DNA from: Cryptomeria japonica | Taxonomy: Eukaryota > Streptophyta > Pinopsida > Cupressales > Cupressaceae | Direction of reading: 5' to 3' | Assembly (NCBI RefSeq): GCF_030272615.1 | Contig: NC_081406.1 | Location: forward strand, 219,719,497-219,783,496 | DNA length: 64,000 nucleotides | In this document: piece by piece, positions 10,928 through 21,344 of the stretch | Numbering within the stretch: the first letter of the stretch is position 1 | Layout: every line of letters starts with the position of its first letter | Notes under the pieces: generated by a model | What the model saw: the letters and a program-made list of their open reading frames with translations, nothing else | The model's database searches: none | What the model was told of the DNA's origin: nothing | Position numbers and translations under genes: made by a program

Positions 10928-11707
10928 TGTTAGGATTCCCACATATACTGAGAGGGGGGGGGGGGTGAATCAGTATCTGATCGGTAATAAGAATTTCTTA
11001 AGTTAAAACATGTAGAACATTATAACAGTGTATTGGTATGCAAGAAATAATGCAATAAATAGAAATAAGATCATCCACATAAAAGTAAACCATAACATAG
11101 GATGTTTAACGAGGAAACCCGATGTGGGAAAAACCTTGGTGGGATTTGTGACCCACAATATTATCTTACTAGCCAATAAGAGAATATTACTTACAAAAGG
11201 GGCCTGCACATGCAGGAAGGCCAACTGCCTAGAGCTCACTGCTCAATGGGAAGTCACACTGACTTACAGTAAGGATTATATAAATCCAATAACCTGTACT
11301 GCTTTACAATAGCATCTTCAATGCCAGATTCAGTACTGGTTCCTGCTCTGTTCTTTACATATACCTCTGACCTATATTTCGCACATTAGGTCTGCCTAAT
11401 ATTTTCCTTTTTATTCTCCTACATCATTATTACAAATGTCTACAATGATCTCCTTTAAATATAAGAGTCATTTTACAATTTTCCAAGTCGGCTTACAATA
11501 ATAAACAAAATATTATAACAAAAATCTTGTTGGCCTTTGTGCCGATGTCGATGTAGAGTGTGATTTGCTGATGTCAGTATACTATTTTGTTGGTGTAATG
11601 CTTTGCTAGTATAATGTCTTGCCAGTGCCATAGGATTGCAAGGTTGCCATCAATGACAAAACCTTCAATCACCTTCAATGTCTCATTGGAGTGTCCATAT
11701 GCCAACA
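10928..11707 (-). repeat. 5' LTR of element B
   Basis: 780 bp from tgttagg to gccaaca, matching 2607-3407. A run of G at 10954-10966 is longer than in the partner. Differences between the two LTRs are scattered substitutions and small indels, so this insertion is not recent. Confidence 0.9.
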
Positions 11708-13381
11708 AAGTCGTGGGGTGCATAATTAACTTCATGAGTCTTCAGCTTCTTAGATTCGTAAGCAACTACCCCTTCATCTTGGAAAAGGACTCCTCCTAAA
11801 CCTTCAATAGAAGCATCAGTTATGACTGTGAAGTGTCCATTCAGATCTAGTACTTTTAGAATGGGTATTGAAGTTAGTTTCCCCTTCAAAATTTAAAATG
11901 CGTTATCACATTGCTCTGTCCACACAAACCTTTTACCCTTCCTCTGCAATGAGGTGATGGGGTTTTCTATCTTAGAGAATCCTTCCACAAACCTCCTATA
12001 GTACCCTGCTAGCCCCATAAAGCTTCTTACCTCTGAAACATTTTTAGGGATCGACCATTCTACTATCGCCTTTATCTTATCTAGATCAATTACTATTCCT
12101 TCCTTTGATATTATATGCCTAAGGTAGTGAATCTTTTCCTCGAAGAAGGCACATTTTGATAGTTTCCCATATAACTTATGTTCCCTCAACCTTTGCAAAA
12201 CCATTTGTAGGTGTACTAAATGTTTCTCCTCATTCCTAGAGTAAATCAAGATGTCATCCAGAAATACCAAAACAAATTTGTCCAAGTAGGTTCATAAATG
12301 TAGCTAGGGCATTGGTTACACCAAAAGGTACTACTATGAATTCATAATGCCCATATCTAGTCCTAAAAGCTATCTTCGGAATGTCCTCCTCTTTAATTTT
12401 GAGTTGATGATATCCTAATCAGAGGTCTATCTTTGATAAAGTTGCTACTCCTTTCATTTAGTCAAAAAGATTCTCTATTCGAGGTAAGGGATACCTATTC
12501 TTTATTGTGACCTTGTTCAACATCCTATAGTTGATGCATAGTCTTAAGGTTCCATCCTTCTTCTTAATGAATAAGACTAGTGTTCCCCATGGTGATACAC
12601 TTGGCCTTATTAATCCCTTAGCTAAGAGTTCCTCTAATTTCATTTTGAGTTCTTGTAATTCAGTTGTGTTCATTCGGTAAGGTGCCCTTGATACTGGTTC
12701 AACTCCTAGTAGTAAGTCGATAGAAAAGTCAAACTTCCTTTTAGGGGGTAAGTCGGGTAATTCTTCTGGAAATACATCCTTGAATTCTCATAAGAAAGGG
12801 GTATTTTCAAAGGTTGGGGTACTTTTCTCTTCTCCTTCATCAACTTCAACCATATAGATTAGGCCTCCTCTTCTTCTTTCCTCCTTTAATTGCATGGCTG
12901 ATATGGTTTCTATATTAATGGGGTTAAACTTTCCTTGGATTTTGACCCTTTTCCCTTGATTGTCCAAACATTCAATAACATTTTTATAGCAATCTACATT
13001 AGCTTGATGATCTGTTAACCAACTCATTCAAATAATTACATCATATAACCCTATGGGTGCCACATAGAGATCTACCCTTGTTTCAAACTCAGGAAATTGT
13101 ACCCTTGCCCTCGGCAAACTCTTAGTTACTTCCCTAGTTGCCTTATCCCCATATTGAACCGTCCATGATGAGTCCATTTGATTAAATTTTAATGCATATT
13201 TGCTTACTAATTCAGGTGAGATGAAACATTTAGATGACCCAGTGTCAATTAGAATTGAAATTGGTTGTTCAAATAGTGTACCTGTAGTTTCCATGGGAAC
13301 ATTCTGGAATCTTGCTCTTCGGTTCCTAACTGCTGCATGTATCCTTTGTTGGGGCACTTGTTGTGATTGATTGGCCCTAAT
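11708..13381 (-). pseudogene. Element A pol, proximal part: protease, reverse transcriptase, RNase H start
   Basis: The aspartic protease has ILIDTGSSKCFIS near 13255-13215. Reverse transcriptase follows: [32 protein letters not shown] and the active-site block [15 protein letters not shown]. Next is the start of RNase H (VITDASIEGLGGVL, VNYAPHD), cut at 11708 by element B. Gag, protease and the first half of RT share one frame, so this was a single Gag-Pol polyprotein. A small deletion and frameshift near 12290, upstream of FLDD, removes a few residues. Stops near 13026, 12787, 12457 and 11892 also disable it. It continues at 2606. Confidence 0.87.
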
Positions 13382-14614
13382 CTAACCTTGCATCTTGGGA
13401 CATTCTCTAGAAAAATGGTTTCCCCCACACATAAAACATCCACTTAGAGGACCCCTCCTACCTTGATTCCTAGGAGGATCATTCCTTGTTTCATTGGCCC
13501 AAGGTGGATAAGTTATCCTATTCTGCTGGTCATTCCTATTATAGTTGCCCCTGTTAATATTTCCCCTGTTATTATTATTATCTCCATTCCACTGTTATTG
13601 GTTGGGGGGTGGCCTTCTTTCAGAAGAATTATTCCTTTGACTTTTGTTGAAGTTAGTGTTCCCCTTGAATTCCTGCTTCCTTTTAAAAGAGTGTTTCCAA
13701 TTATAGTTCTGCCTTGTTGCTGTTAGGGTTTGAATCTTCCTCTCTTTCCTTAAGGACTTTTCAAGTACTTCATTCATGTTTTTGGGTCCATGCATGTCAA
13801 CCTCTACCCCTATGTTTGTATTTAGTCCCAAAATGAACTTCCTCGCTTGACCTTCTTCATCTTTCTAGTACACAGGTACATACTTAAGCAATTTGGTGAA
13901 CTTATCCCAATATTGTTGGGCTAATAGGGGCCCTTGTCATAGATTATGGAACTCTATCACCTTCTCATCAAAGAAAAATTGAGGGAGCCACCTTTTATGG
14001 AAGTGGTGAACAAATTGATCCCATGTGATCGTATCCTTGCTATATCCATTTTTCTCCTTGGTGTTGGTCCACCAACTAGCTACCTCCCCTGTGAGTTGAT
14101 AGGAACCCCATAAGGCCTTGGTTGTTTCGCTAAAATCTCTTAGTTCAAAATACTTTTCCATTGCATTTAACCAATTTTCAGCTCCTTCACCAATTTGCCT
14201 CCCATCGAACTTAGGGGGGGTGATTTTTTTCAAATCCTTGGAGAGTTCCAATATGTTATTTTCTTTTCTATTGTCCATCACATTCCCTTGATTGCTACTA
14301 GGGTTCCAGTTTTCAATTCCACTTCAATTTTCAATGTCATTCTGCCTTTCCCTAGGGTCCTTGATTGATTGCTCCAAGAAATTGATTTTATCCATTTGTT
14401 CGGTTAGCAGGTTGATTATAGCCTCGACCCCATCTTCGTTATTCCCTTGGTGATTTTGATTCCCTTCATGATTTTCCTCATGGTTTTCTTCATGTTTTTC
14501 TTCATGGTTTTCTTCATGATTTTCCTAATGGTTAGCTTCCCTTTGTATCCTAGTGTTAGCACGTCTTCCATTTCCCCTTCCTCTTCCTCATCCTCTTCCC
14601 CTTCCTCTAGCCAT
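13382..14614 (-). pseudogene. Element A gag
   Basis: I place the start at the ATG at 14614 because it opens the frame shared with protease and lies about 135 bp inside the primer site. The N-terminus is Arg/Gly-rich, then an (N)HEEN repeat. The Retrotrans_gag core follows at 14281-13937 (ITPPKFDGRQIGEGAENWLN; GEVASWWTNTK; FHKRWLPQFFFDEK), then a basic Asn-rich linker. A zinc knuckle CFMCGGNHFSRECP (CX2CX3HX4C) ends the protein. Stops inside (near 14588, 14535, 14325, 13934, 13866, 13594) mostly sit where Gln or Arg is expected. Forms the particle and packages RNA in intact relatives. Confidence 0.83.
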
Positions 14615-14749
14615 CTAGGGTTTTACCTGAAAATTAAATTATGTAGTTAGTTCTTGATTTAAGATTTTATAATTTAATCTCTACCAATGCAAGACATTCC
14701 CTTAGTTGTGTAAATTGAAGTGAGCACAAGGCCGAGATTTGAACCTTTT

Positions 14750-14760
14750 CTCTGATACCA
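14750..14760 (-). other. Primer binding site of element A
   Basis: The element strand reads TGGTATCAGAG two bases after the 5' LTR end TTATTACA. It is a Met-tRNA-type site. It fixes the inner edge of the 5' LTR at 14763. Confidence 0.88.
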
Positions 14761-16670
14761 CATGTAATAACCCAATATACTTAACCCAACAAAATTTTGA
14801 CCTCTTTTTTTTTTCTATTTAGTTCTTAATTTAATCATTTGTGTTTGATTCAATCGCATACTCTAGGCATCCATCCATTTAGATTAGGCATTCATCCATC
14901 TGGGATGAGCATCTAACCATACGGTTTAGTCATCTGTCCATATGGAACAAAAGGTTTCATCTATCCAATACGGGATAGGCATCTACCCATACGGGGTAGG
15001 CATCTATCCAATTGGGATAGGAGGTGTTATGGCCAAAGACTTAGACTCATTAGGACCATTCAGGTCCTGAGTCACTCACTAAGTACTACACTCCTCTAAT
15101 AGGAGTGCACCGAGGTCGTCATCCTTAGGAGAAATCAGAATAACATACTGCAAGCTTGAATTCCGCCTCAGAATTTGGCTTAAAGCCTCGGGAAGTCAAG
15201 CAAATCCATATGGTATTCCTTCCGAGTATGCATTGAATTACTTTTTCTTTTATTATACTTATCTTTCAATTAAGGATTCTTCGCAATCCTTCTTCTTGCC
15301 AAAAGCTAGACCCCATCCACGAATGCCTGAGTACTAGGGACAACTTCATCCCTAGACTGCCTACATACCCATTTCGGCACAGGATCAAGGCATAAAGTAT
15401 GTAGTTCTATTTTCTGATCTATGGTTTAATGTAAACCATTTGGTGGGTACGCAACCCTTTCTAGGGTCAATGTCCCAAACAGTTTCTCTATGGTTGCTAC
15501 CCACGATGGTAGCACTTAAGCAAAGGCTCAAGATGGCCTATTGCTTGTGGCCTAAAATAACTAGTTCCTAATACCTATCATAAACGTCACCCTTGACCCA
15601 ATTATCAATCATCAACAACTCTACGAAATTAAATCAATTTCATAAAAGTATTTCACTCAATCAACCCTAAAGGGGGTTTACTATGGTTTAACTCAGCACA
15701 TTTAAAATCATTTAAGGATTATCTTATTAGATTATTGATCCAAGGGGGATTACCCACCCCTTGGATTTTAACTTCCAAGTGTCCCTTATTACTCCTCGAT
15801 GATTTATAGCAACGATGCCACAAACGTCATTGATGCAGCTTTATTAGGCATTGAGTGTAGTAGTTCAACATGACGACATTACCCCTAAGCGTGACCCAGA
15901 GGCACCGTAAATACTGAATGCTGCTAGGTTTTTATTTTCCAACTCCCTTTGTTTAGTTTTCTAACTAAGAGGCTATGAAAACATTTAATTAGCATCATGC
16001 TTGAAACAATTATGAAATGAACTTGCATAATTAGACATTGCAAAGCTTAAATAATTGGAATAACTACTTCTATGGAATTCATGAACCACTTTGAAAACTA
16101 AATTATTTAATATTTAAAATTTGAAATATAACTATGCACAATAATGGCAATTATGAAACTCGTATATTGATAATTAAACGTGTAACTCGCATGAAGATGA
16201 TGAAAATGTAACTTGCTCGTAAATGAATGCATTTAATATATAAGTAATTCGCATGATGCAAGAATAGTGTCATTTACATGCAAGATTAAGCAATGTTCAT
16301 TTCTATCACGAGAATAATTAATTATAGAGTCACTAGTTCAAAATAAGCAATTAGTTTAGACATTGGGCAAATTTTGGATCAAATCATAATAATATAAATT
16401 AATTGTTTTTAATGAATCTAAAGTACCAACTAAATAACCCAATAAATCTCAAATAGATTGAGAGATTCCAATTATAAAATTTTGATATACTTTAATTTAC
16501 AATTATAAATTTACTAAACAATGATCCCAATTATTTATACATTTTTCTAAGTTTAATTTTACTAACTAAAATTTAAATTAAGGAAAATATTAGCAATTTT
16601 CCAATTTACAAATAAAAAATAAATTCTAAATAAAAAAAAAGTATACGAAATTAAGTTTTTAATTGTTAAG

Positions 16671-16763
16671 TGGGGAGTGGGGGCCATGGGTCCCATCACC
16701 ACTGCGGACTTGTGGGTGAAGGCCGTAGTGATGAGGGGACACCCGTGGGCCCCTCCACTCCCC
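16671..16763. other. GC-rich inverted repeat in LTR of element A
   Basis: A left arm (gtggggagtggg...catcaccactgcgg) and a right arm (ggccgtagtgatgagg...ctccactcccc) are imperfect reverse complements of nearly 40 bp with a short loop. It stands out sharply from the AT-rich LTR around it. If transcribed it would form a strong RNA hairpin. Function unknown. Confidence 0.7.
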
Positions 16764-16919
16764 TACGGATCTATAAACTCCGTCTCCCCCCTACGGTGTC
16801 CATTAAACTTATTTAATGTGGACAAAAAAAATATTTATTTATCTATTTTTTTTTAAAACTAATTTACTTTATTTAATATTTTAAAACTACTTTATTTTAT
16901 ATTCCGCTTTGTTTTGTAC

Positions 16920-16924
<5 letters not shown>

Positions 16925-16994
<70 letters not shown>
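16925..16994. repeat. (AT)n microsatellite
   Basis: A pure at repeat of about 35 units inside the LTR. It lies downstream of the tandem array in the element's transcription direction. Likely variable in length. Confidence 0.95.
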
Positions 16995-16996
<2 letters not shown>

Positions 16997-17473
16997 TTTT
17001 AATTCTGTTCTATTACCAATTTAAGAGGGGTATACATAAAAATATTATCATCAAAATATAACTAAGAATTTAATCACAGGAATGAAGAATAATAGAGAGA
17101 AATTATTTCAAATGATTTCACAGGAGCATGAAGAAAAAAAGAAATACATTATGCTGGAAATTGAGGCAAGCAAATACAACAGAGATGAGATTTTATAAAA
17201 TTTCTCTCATGACAGCCATGTTCATCTACAAAGAGGAAGAAATTAATTAAAGGTTTTAAGAAGATCAAATTGATATCAAGAGAGGGAAGAAAAAAAATGG
17301 ATTTCCTCTCAGGAATTAAATAACTTCTAGTACACATGAACAAATTTAAATTCAACACAAGATTCTTACATGAGAAATTAATTTCCATTCACAGCAAGTT
17401 TTGTTCATAGGAAAGAAAACAAGAAAAACAAGATTGAAATTAATCTTTAATCCCAAATAGTTTCATTCATAGG

Positions 17474-17810
17474 AAAATGAGATTTCATTTATTCATTCTA
17501 ATTCACAGCAAGAATTCAAAACAAGATTTCATTTATCGAATTCACAACAAGAATTTAAAACAAGATTTCATTTATCTAATTCACAACAAGAATTTAAAAC
17601 AAGATTTCATTTATCTAATTCACAACAAGAATTTAAAAGAAGATTTCATTTATCTAATTCACAGCAAGAATTTAAAACAAGATTTCATTTATTTAATCTA
17701 ATTAACAACAAGAATTTAAAACAAGATTTCATTTATCTAATCTAATTCATAGCAAGAATTTAAAACAAGATTTCATTTATCTATCTAATTCACAGCAAGA
17801 ACAAGATGCA
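17474..17810. repeat. Tandem array of ~38-bp units in the 5' LTR of element A
   Basis: About eight units of caagaatttaaaacaagat plus ttcatttatctaattcaca, some nearly identical. It is the counterpart of the array at 1-235. In one forward frame it reads as repeats of QDFIYLIHNKNLK, a by-product of the repeat and not a gene. Confidence 0.88.
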
Positions 17811-18695
17811 TGATTCAAATAAAAAAAAAAGAACCTGGACACTTGCAACTTGATGTAGAATCCCCTTTGAATTCTTCAACTAGCCTCCCTCGATCCAACT
17901 TTTCTTTGAATTTTTTCAAAACAATCCTACAATGAAATGTGACTACAAAAAAAATATTGCTTGAGAAAACTTTTCTTCCATAAAAATAATCAACCCCCTC
18001 TTTTGAAAACTTGCATACAATATATAGGAAAAACTCCTTAATTCCACTATCTAGATAAATTAATTGAGAATAAGACTCTTTTTCCAATATTGGATCCATG
18101 CAAAATTGATTAATATCCTAGTGGGGGAGTTACATGCAAGGGAATTAAAGAATGAAGATTCCTCTAGAAGCTTCTAATTTCTCCTACAACATGTGCCATA
18201 ATTGGGAATGGAAAAAAATAAAAATAAATAATGCCTTTTTAAATTCTATTCTCCAAGTGTGTATGTGGGTCCATTATTTAACCTTTTATAATATTTATTC
18301 AACCATATTTAATAGCTCAACCACACAAAAAGATATAATAGGAATTGTATCAAATCAAAAGTGATAAAGGAGGGTTGTGACATGAACTACCTAGTGTTGT
18401 GGCTACTAATTTTGAATGCAAATCTCCTCTAGTGGTACAAGAAACTCTTGATATCAATAGTCCTAAGAGTGGTTCCAATGAATAATCTATTGAATATATC
18501 ACCAACCCTATTGAGAAATCATGTAGCCTTACCATTTCATCTTCTCATTCCATTTCCACTCTATTCCTAGACTTGGAGCAATAAGAATCACAAAATCCCT
18601 TACTCATTAGGGATCACAAATCAAGCTTTGAAAAGAAAAATCTAAAAATAAAAATTAAAGAGAAGTCCTTTAGTCCAAATCAATATCAAAATCTT

Positions 18696-19139
18696 TTGGA
18701 CTCTACAAAAATCAAATTCAAAGATAAAAATGCTATAAAGGAAAAAGAACAAGAGTTGATCTCCCCTAATATAAAAATAATTGGGGGCAAAAATTCTAAA
18801 ATTTCAAGTCAAAAGGAATACTTGTTGATCCTAAGTCTCCATCATGCCATGATACTTTCACTTCTTTTTGCAATCATAATCCTTCATTCCTCATCCACTT
18901 GTTCCACACAACCATCCCCTTTTGGTGTTACATTACATCAATGGACCTTTAATGGAACTTCCTTGAAGGAATTTGTTGTCAAGGATGCCCAAACTTCTTT
19001 AGGCAACACACATATGGACCAATGTTGTCCACACATTATTAATTCTACCCTAGTTCCTTCATCAAGGAAGACAATCGAGGGAGCAAGAAACACATCATTC
19101 AGTCAAGGCATATCAGCAGTGCATGAGTTGGAGTTGTAA
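18696..19139 (+). pseudogene. Element C: Lys-rich ORF with hydrophobic segment
   Basis: 147 codons. A highly charged N-terminal half is followed by a hydrophobic run (LSLHHAMILSLLFAIIILHS) and a Ser/Thr/Cys-containing tail. The frame extends upstream to about 18383 with two stops. No family recognised. It ends directly before the integrase C-terminal piece in another frame, where the integrase core would be expected, so the junction near 19125 is probably a deletion or rearrangement. The hydrophobic run could be a membrane segment or chance. Confidence 0.35.
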
Positions 19140-19314
19140 CCATAAGGTGAAGCTTCACACATTTGAGGTGGGTGACTTAGTACTCAGAGATAATTCTAAG
19201 AATCGGCAAGACAAAGAAAAGAAGGCTAAGTTTGAACCAAATTGCCTTGGCCCTTACATCATCACAACATTATATAGATCAAGTGCATATCATCTCTCAA
19301 CACCAGAAAGATAA
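19140..19314 (+). pseudogene. Element C integrase C-terminal fragment
   Basis: Reads HKVKLHTFEVGDLVLRDN, then KKAKFEPNCLGPYIITTLY and AYHLSTPE. It matches the integrase C-terminus of element F (FQVGDLVLREN, KGKFEPNWLGPYIVTVAF, AYQLSTSE). The two are therefore related gypsy families in opposite orientations. Zinc and catalytic domains are missing upstream. A relic with no expected function. Confidence 0.7.
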
Positions 19315-19734
19315 ACTTTGGAAGATCCATCAACAACATGCACCTTCGCAGGTTTTACGCATAGTTTTTCAGAGTATCTCAATCAAAAAATACAAAAAAA
19401 AAAATGTTACTTGCTGAAAACCTGGCAAACAGGCACCTTATGAAACAACAGAACAATTAAAAAATTGAAAAAAGTAAAGAGACATAAATTCTCCCAACAA
19501 TGATAACCACTTCGATAGTGCCTTAGGAAAGTACCATGGTGAAAATCAGGTTACCAGCACCATGTGTAGATTCTTTTCTCCTTCCTCCTTCAAAATTCAG
19601 TTTCACCCTTTCACTTTGCATACACTCACAACCTTGCATTTTGCAATAAATTGACCCATTTCCATCATGGCTTGTTATTGATCTACCTAAGATTAGTTTG
19701 CCATCCATAATAAACATCTTTTCCATACCTTGCC

Positions 19735-21273
19735 TGTTGGCATTTTGCGAACTGGTATGAGGACATAATGGCTTGTATGTTGTCATTGATGTCAATATGT
19801 GGTATGTGAGAAAGGAGAACTGGCTTATGTGTGAACCAGTATATATGCCAAAGTGAAGCGGTATATTTGTTCAAGATGAACCGGCATGCCAAGGTGAACT
19901 GGCATGTAGTTATGGGAATTGACATATGGAAGCATTGTATGACTATCGGTTGGTAGGTAGTTTCCACTTCAGGATTTCTGGTTGGAATACCTCAAGCCTA
20001 TGTGACTCAATCGGTGATCTTTGTGTGATGAGTCAGCAGTATAATGAAGAACAAATCATGTTGCCACGTAAGCTCTGTACACGTAAAGAATCTTGCATGA
20101 AGAAGACTATCTCTATCTACCTTGGGAATGTGCAAAGTTTGTCAAATGGTGATAACACATGATGGGTTATCAACCGCCATGAAATCGGGTGACAATGCAT
20201 GATGGAGAATGTCTTAAGATCGATTCAAGATTGTTGCATTTAATGCAGTATGATTCAACAGTCAGAATTGAACGGTTTGAATTGCTTAACCTAACAGCTT
20301 TAGGGTTTAGGGTTTTTGCTATTGACTTGTCTATTTCCTATAAGGTCGATGTTGTGTTTCTTTCAAAAGTTGTTGGCAAAAGTTGTGTGTATCCAAGAGA
20401 AGTGATATGTGATTCTTGCCAGACCAAAGGAGAGAAGAGATACCTGCAAAGTGAATGTGCAGAAGGTGAAGAGGAGCCAAAATGGATCTGCATTAGCATT
20501 GAGTGTTGTTACTAGATTATTGTAATTCATGTTGATCTTTAACCACTTCAACAGTTGTGAAATCCCTTAACAAGGTAGCCTTAACTAGCTTGATACAAAT
20601 CCCTTAACAGGGTAACTCAAAGTTATTGAGTTCTGAGAAGCTATAGAGCTCTAGAGATCCTTTAGCTATTGAGTTCTTTAAATCCTCTAACAAGGTAACC
20701 CTAACCGGGTTTAACCCTTAACTGGGTATTATAGCCATCCCTTAATCGGGTGATCCCTAACAGGGTCGCTTCCTAGCAGAACCTATTGTAATGTCTTTAA
20801 CCAGACAAGGCTCCTAATAGAGCAGACTTCTAAAGAGTTCAAAAAGCAACTTGTGGGTATTCATCCCTACCGTGGTTTTTCCCAATTGGGTTTTCACATG
20901 AAAAATATGTGTGTCATGTGTGATGCTTTGTTATTACCTGTTGAACATATGATGGTTTTGTGTTTTATGCCTATCTATAAAACATACTGAACTAACTATT
21001 GTGAAGATCTGATGATAGTTTACCTATTCATGCATGAGGGTGTAATGGTACTATAGTATTGAGCTAAGAGGAAAGCTTAGTGAGTAACCAGTTTATGATT
21101 GTTTTAGTTGTTCTGGGTCTTACTGGTTGCACTCTGTTTCAACTAGTGTCACTGCTTGCCAATCAATTGGAGTATTTATTGACAAACCGGTTTTGGATAG
21201 TATTTTACCTGTACTGATTCACCCCCCCCTCTCAGTACCAATTTGGTATTAATCATTCATCATTGAGTCATCA
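19735..21273 (+). repeat. 5' LTR of element D
   Basis: 1539 bp, TGTTGGC...GTCATCA. Near 20560-20800 it holds a series of short words like cccttaacagggta and ccctaaccgggtt. A two-unit tttaggg stretch lies near 20300. The 3' end has an acccccccctctcagtacca block shared with other LTRs here. Confidence 0.92.
20560..20800. repeat. Degenerate palindromic repeats in LTR of element D
   Basis: About eight scattered copies of a near-palindrome of the type CCCTTAAC(A/C)GGGT, some flanked by ctaac/gttag words. The same block is present at 26500-26740 in the other LTR. It may bind a transcription factor or form small RNA hairpins; no evidence beyond sequence. Confidence 0.55.
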
Positions 21274-21288
21274 ATTGGTATCAGAGCC
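21274..21288 (+). other. Primer binding site of element D
   Basis: ATTGGTATCAGAGCC follows the LTR end directly. Same type as in element B. Confidence 0.92.
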
Positions 21289-21344
21289 TCCTCCAGGTCC
21301 TCTGTGTTTTAAGCTTAACCGCTTGAGGTAAAGATCCTAGTCAA

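Larger units (their letters stand above)
2607..11707 (-). mobile_element. Element B: pol-less copia-type LTR retrotransposon nested in element A
   Basis: Seen: LTR pair 2607-3407 and 10928-11707 with near-identical sequence, a PBS (ATTGGTATCAGAGC) next to the right LTR, and a purine tract next to the left LTR. The flanks are aagta (2602-2606) and aagtc (11708-11712), a 5-bp duplication with one change. Removing B restores the RNase H reading ...NYAPHD/LELVVIVHAL of element A. Inside are a Gag-like protein at 9723-10856 and a long second ORF at 3637-7110. I found no protease DSG motif, integrase DDE or reverse transcriptase YVDD in any frame. It is therefore probably non-autonomous. Assignment to copia rests on the TGTTGG ends, PBS and SIRE-like Gag. 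Confidence 0.82.
1..18382 (-). mobile_element. Element A: Ty3/gypsy chromovirus (Tekay/Del-like), left end outside window
   Basis: Seen: two copies of one long terminal sequence (1-829 and the right part of 14763-18382). The LTR edges read TG...CA on the minus strand. A Met-tRNA-type primer site (TGGTATCAGAG) sits at 14750-14760 and a purine tract at 830-842. The domain order is gag, protease, RT, RNase H, integrase, chromodomain-like tail. A chromodomain and a very long LTR are features of the Tekay/Del clade of plant chromoviruses; the clade is inferred, not tested by phylogeny. Element B interrupts the RNase H. The right flank starts at 18383 (tgaac). The left target duplication lies outside the window. 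Confidence 0.88.
14763..18382 (-). repeat. 5' LTR of element A, 3.6 kb
   Basis: The plus-strand edges are tgtaataaccc and ggttgtgaca, so the element strand runs TGTCACAACC to GGTTATTACA. Its right part matches 1-829. It holds the tandem array, an (AT)n run, a GC-rich hairpin (16671-16763) and, near 14870-15010, short repeated words around ggcatctatcca. Nothing in it looks protein-coding. Promoter and polyadenylation signals of the element should lie here but I cannot place them securely. Confidence 0.87.
18383..19734 (+). mobile_element. Element C, fragment 1: old Ty3/gypsy remnant
   Basis: A decayed stretch between the LTRs of elements A and D. It holds a Lys-rich ORF with a hydrophobic patch (18696-19139), an integrase C-terminal piece (19140-19314) and, at 19415-19440, gaaaacctggcaaacaggca. 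The last also occurs downstream of integrase in element F. I read it as part of an old gypsy element continuing at 27239, 34812 and 53714; the link is inferred from insertion boundaries. Confidence 0.55.

Noticed and set aside
11028-11312. 94-codon ORF occurring twice (also 2704-2988)
   Set aside because: Lies in both LTRs of element B; duplication reflects the LTR pair, with no protein family match seen.
17477-17701. Open frame reading repeats of QDFIYLIHNKNLK
   Set aside because: Caused by the tandem LTR array, with no start context or conservation beyond the repeat.
20296-20320. tttagggtttaggg resembling plant telomere repeat (also near 26240)
   Set aside because: Only two units, and present in both LTRs of element D, so it is part of the LTR and not an interstitial telomere.
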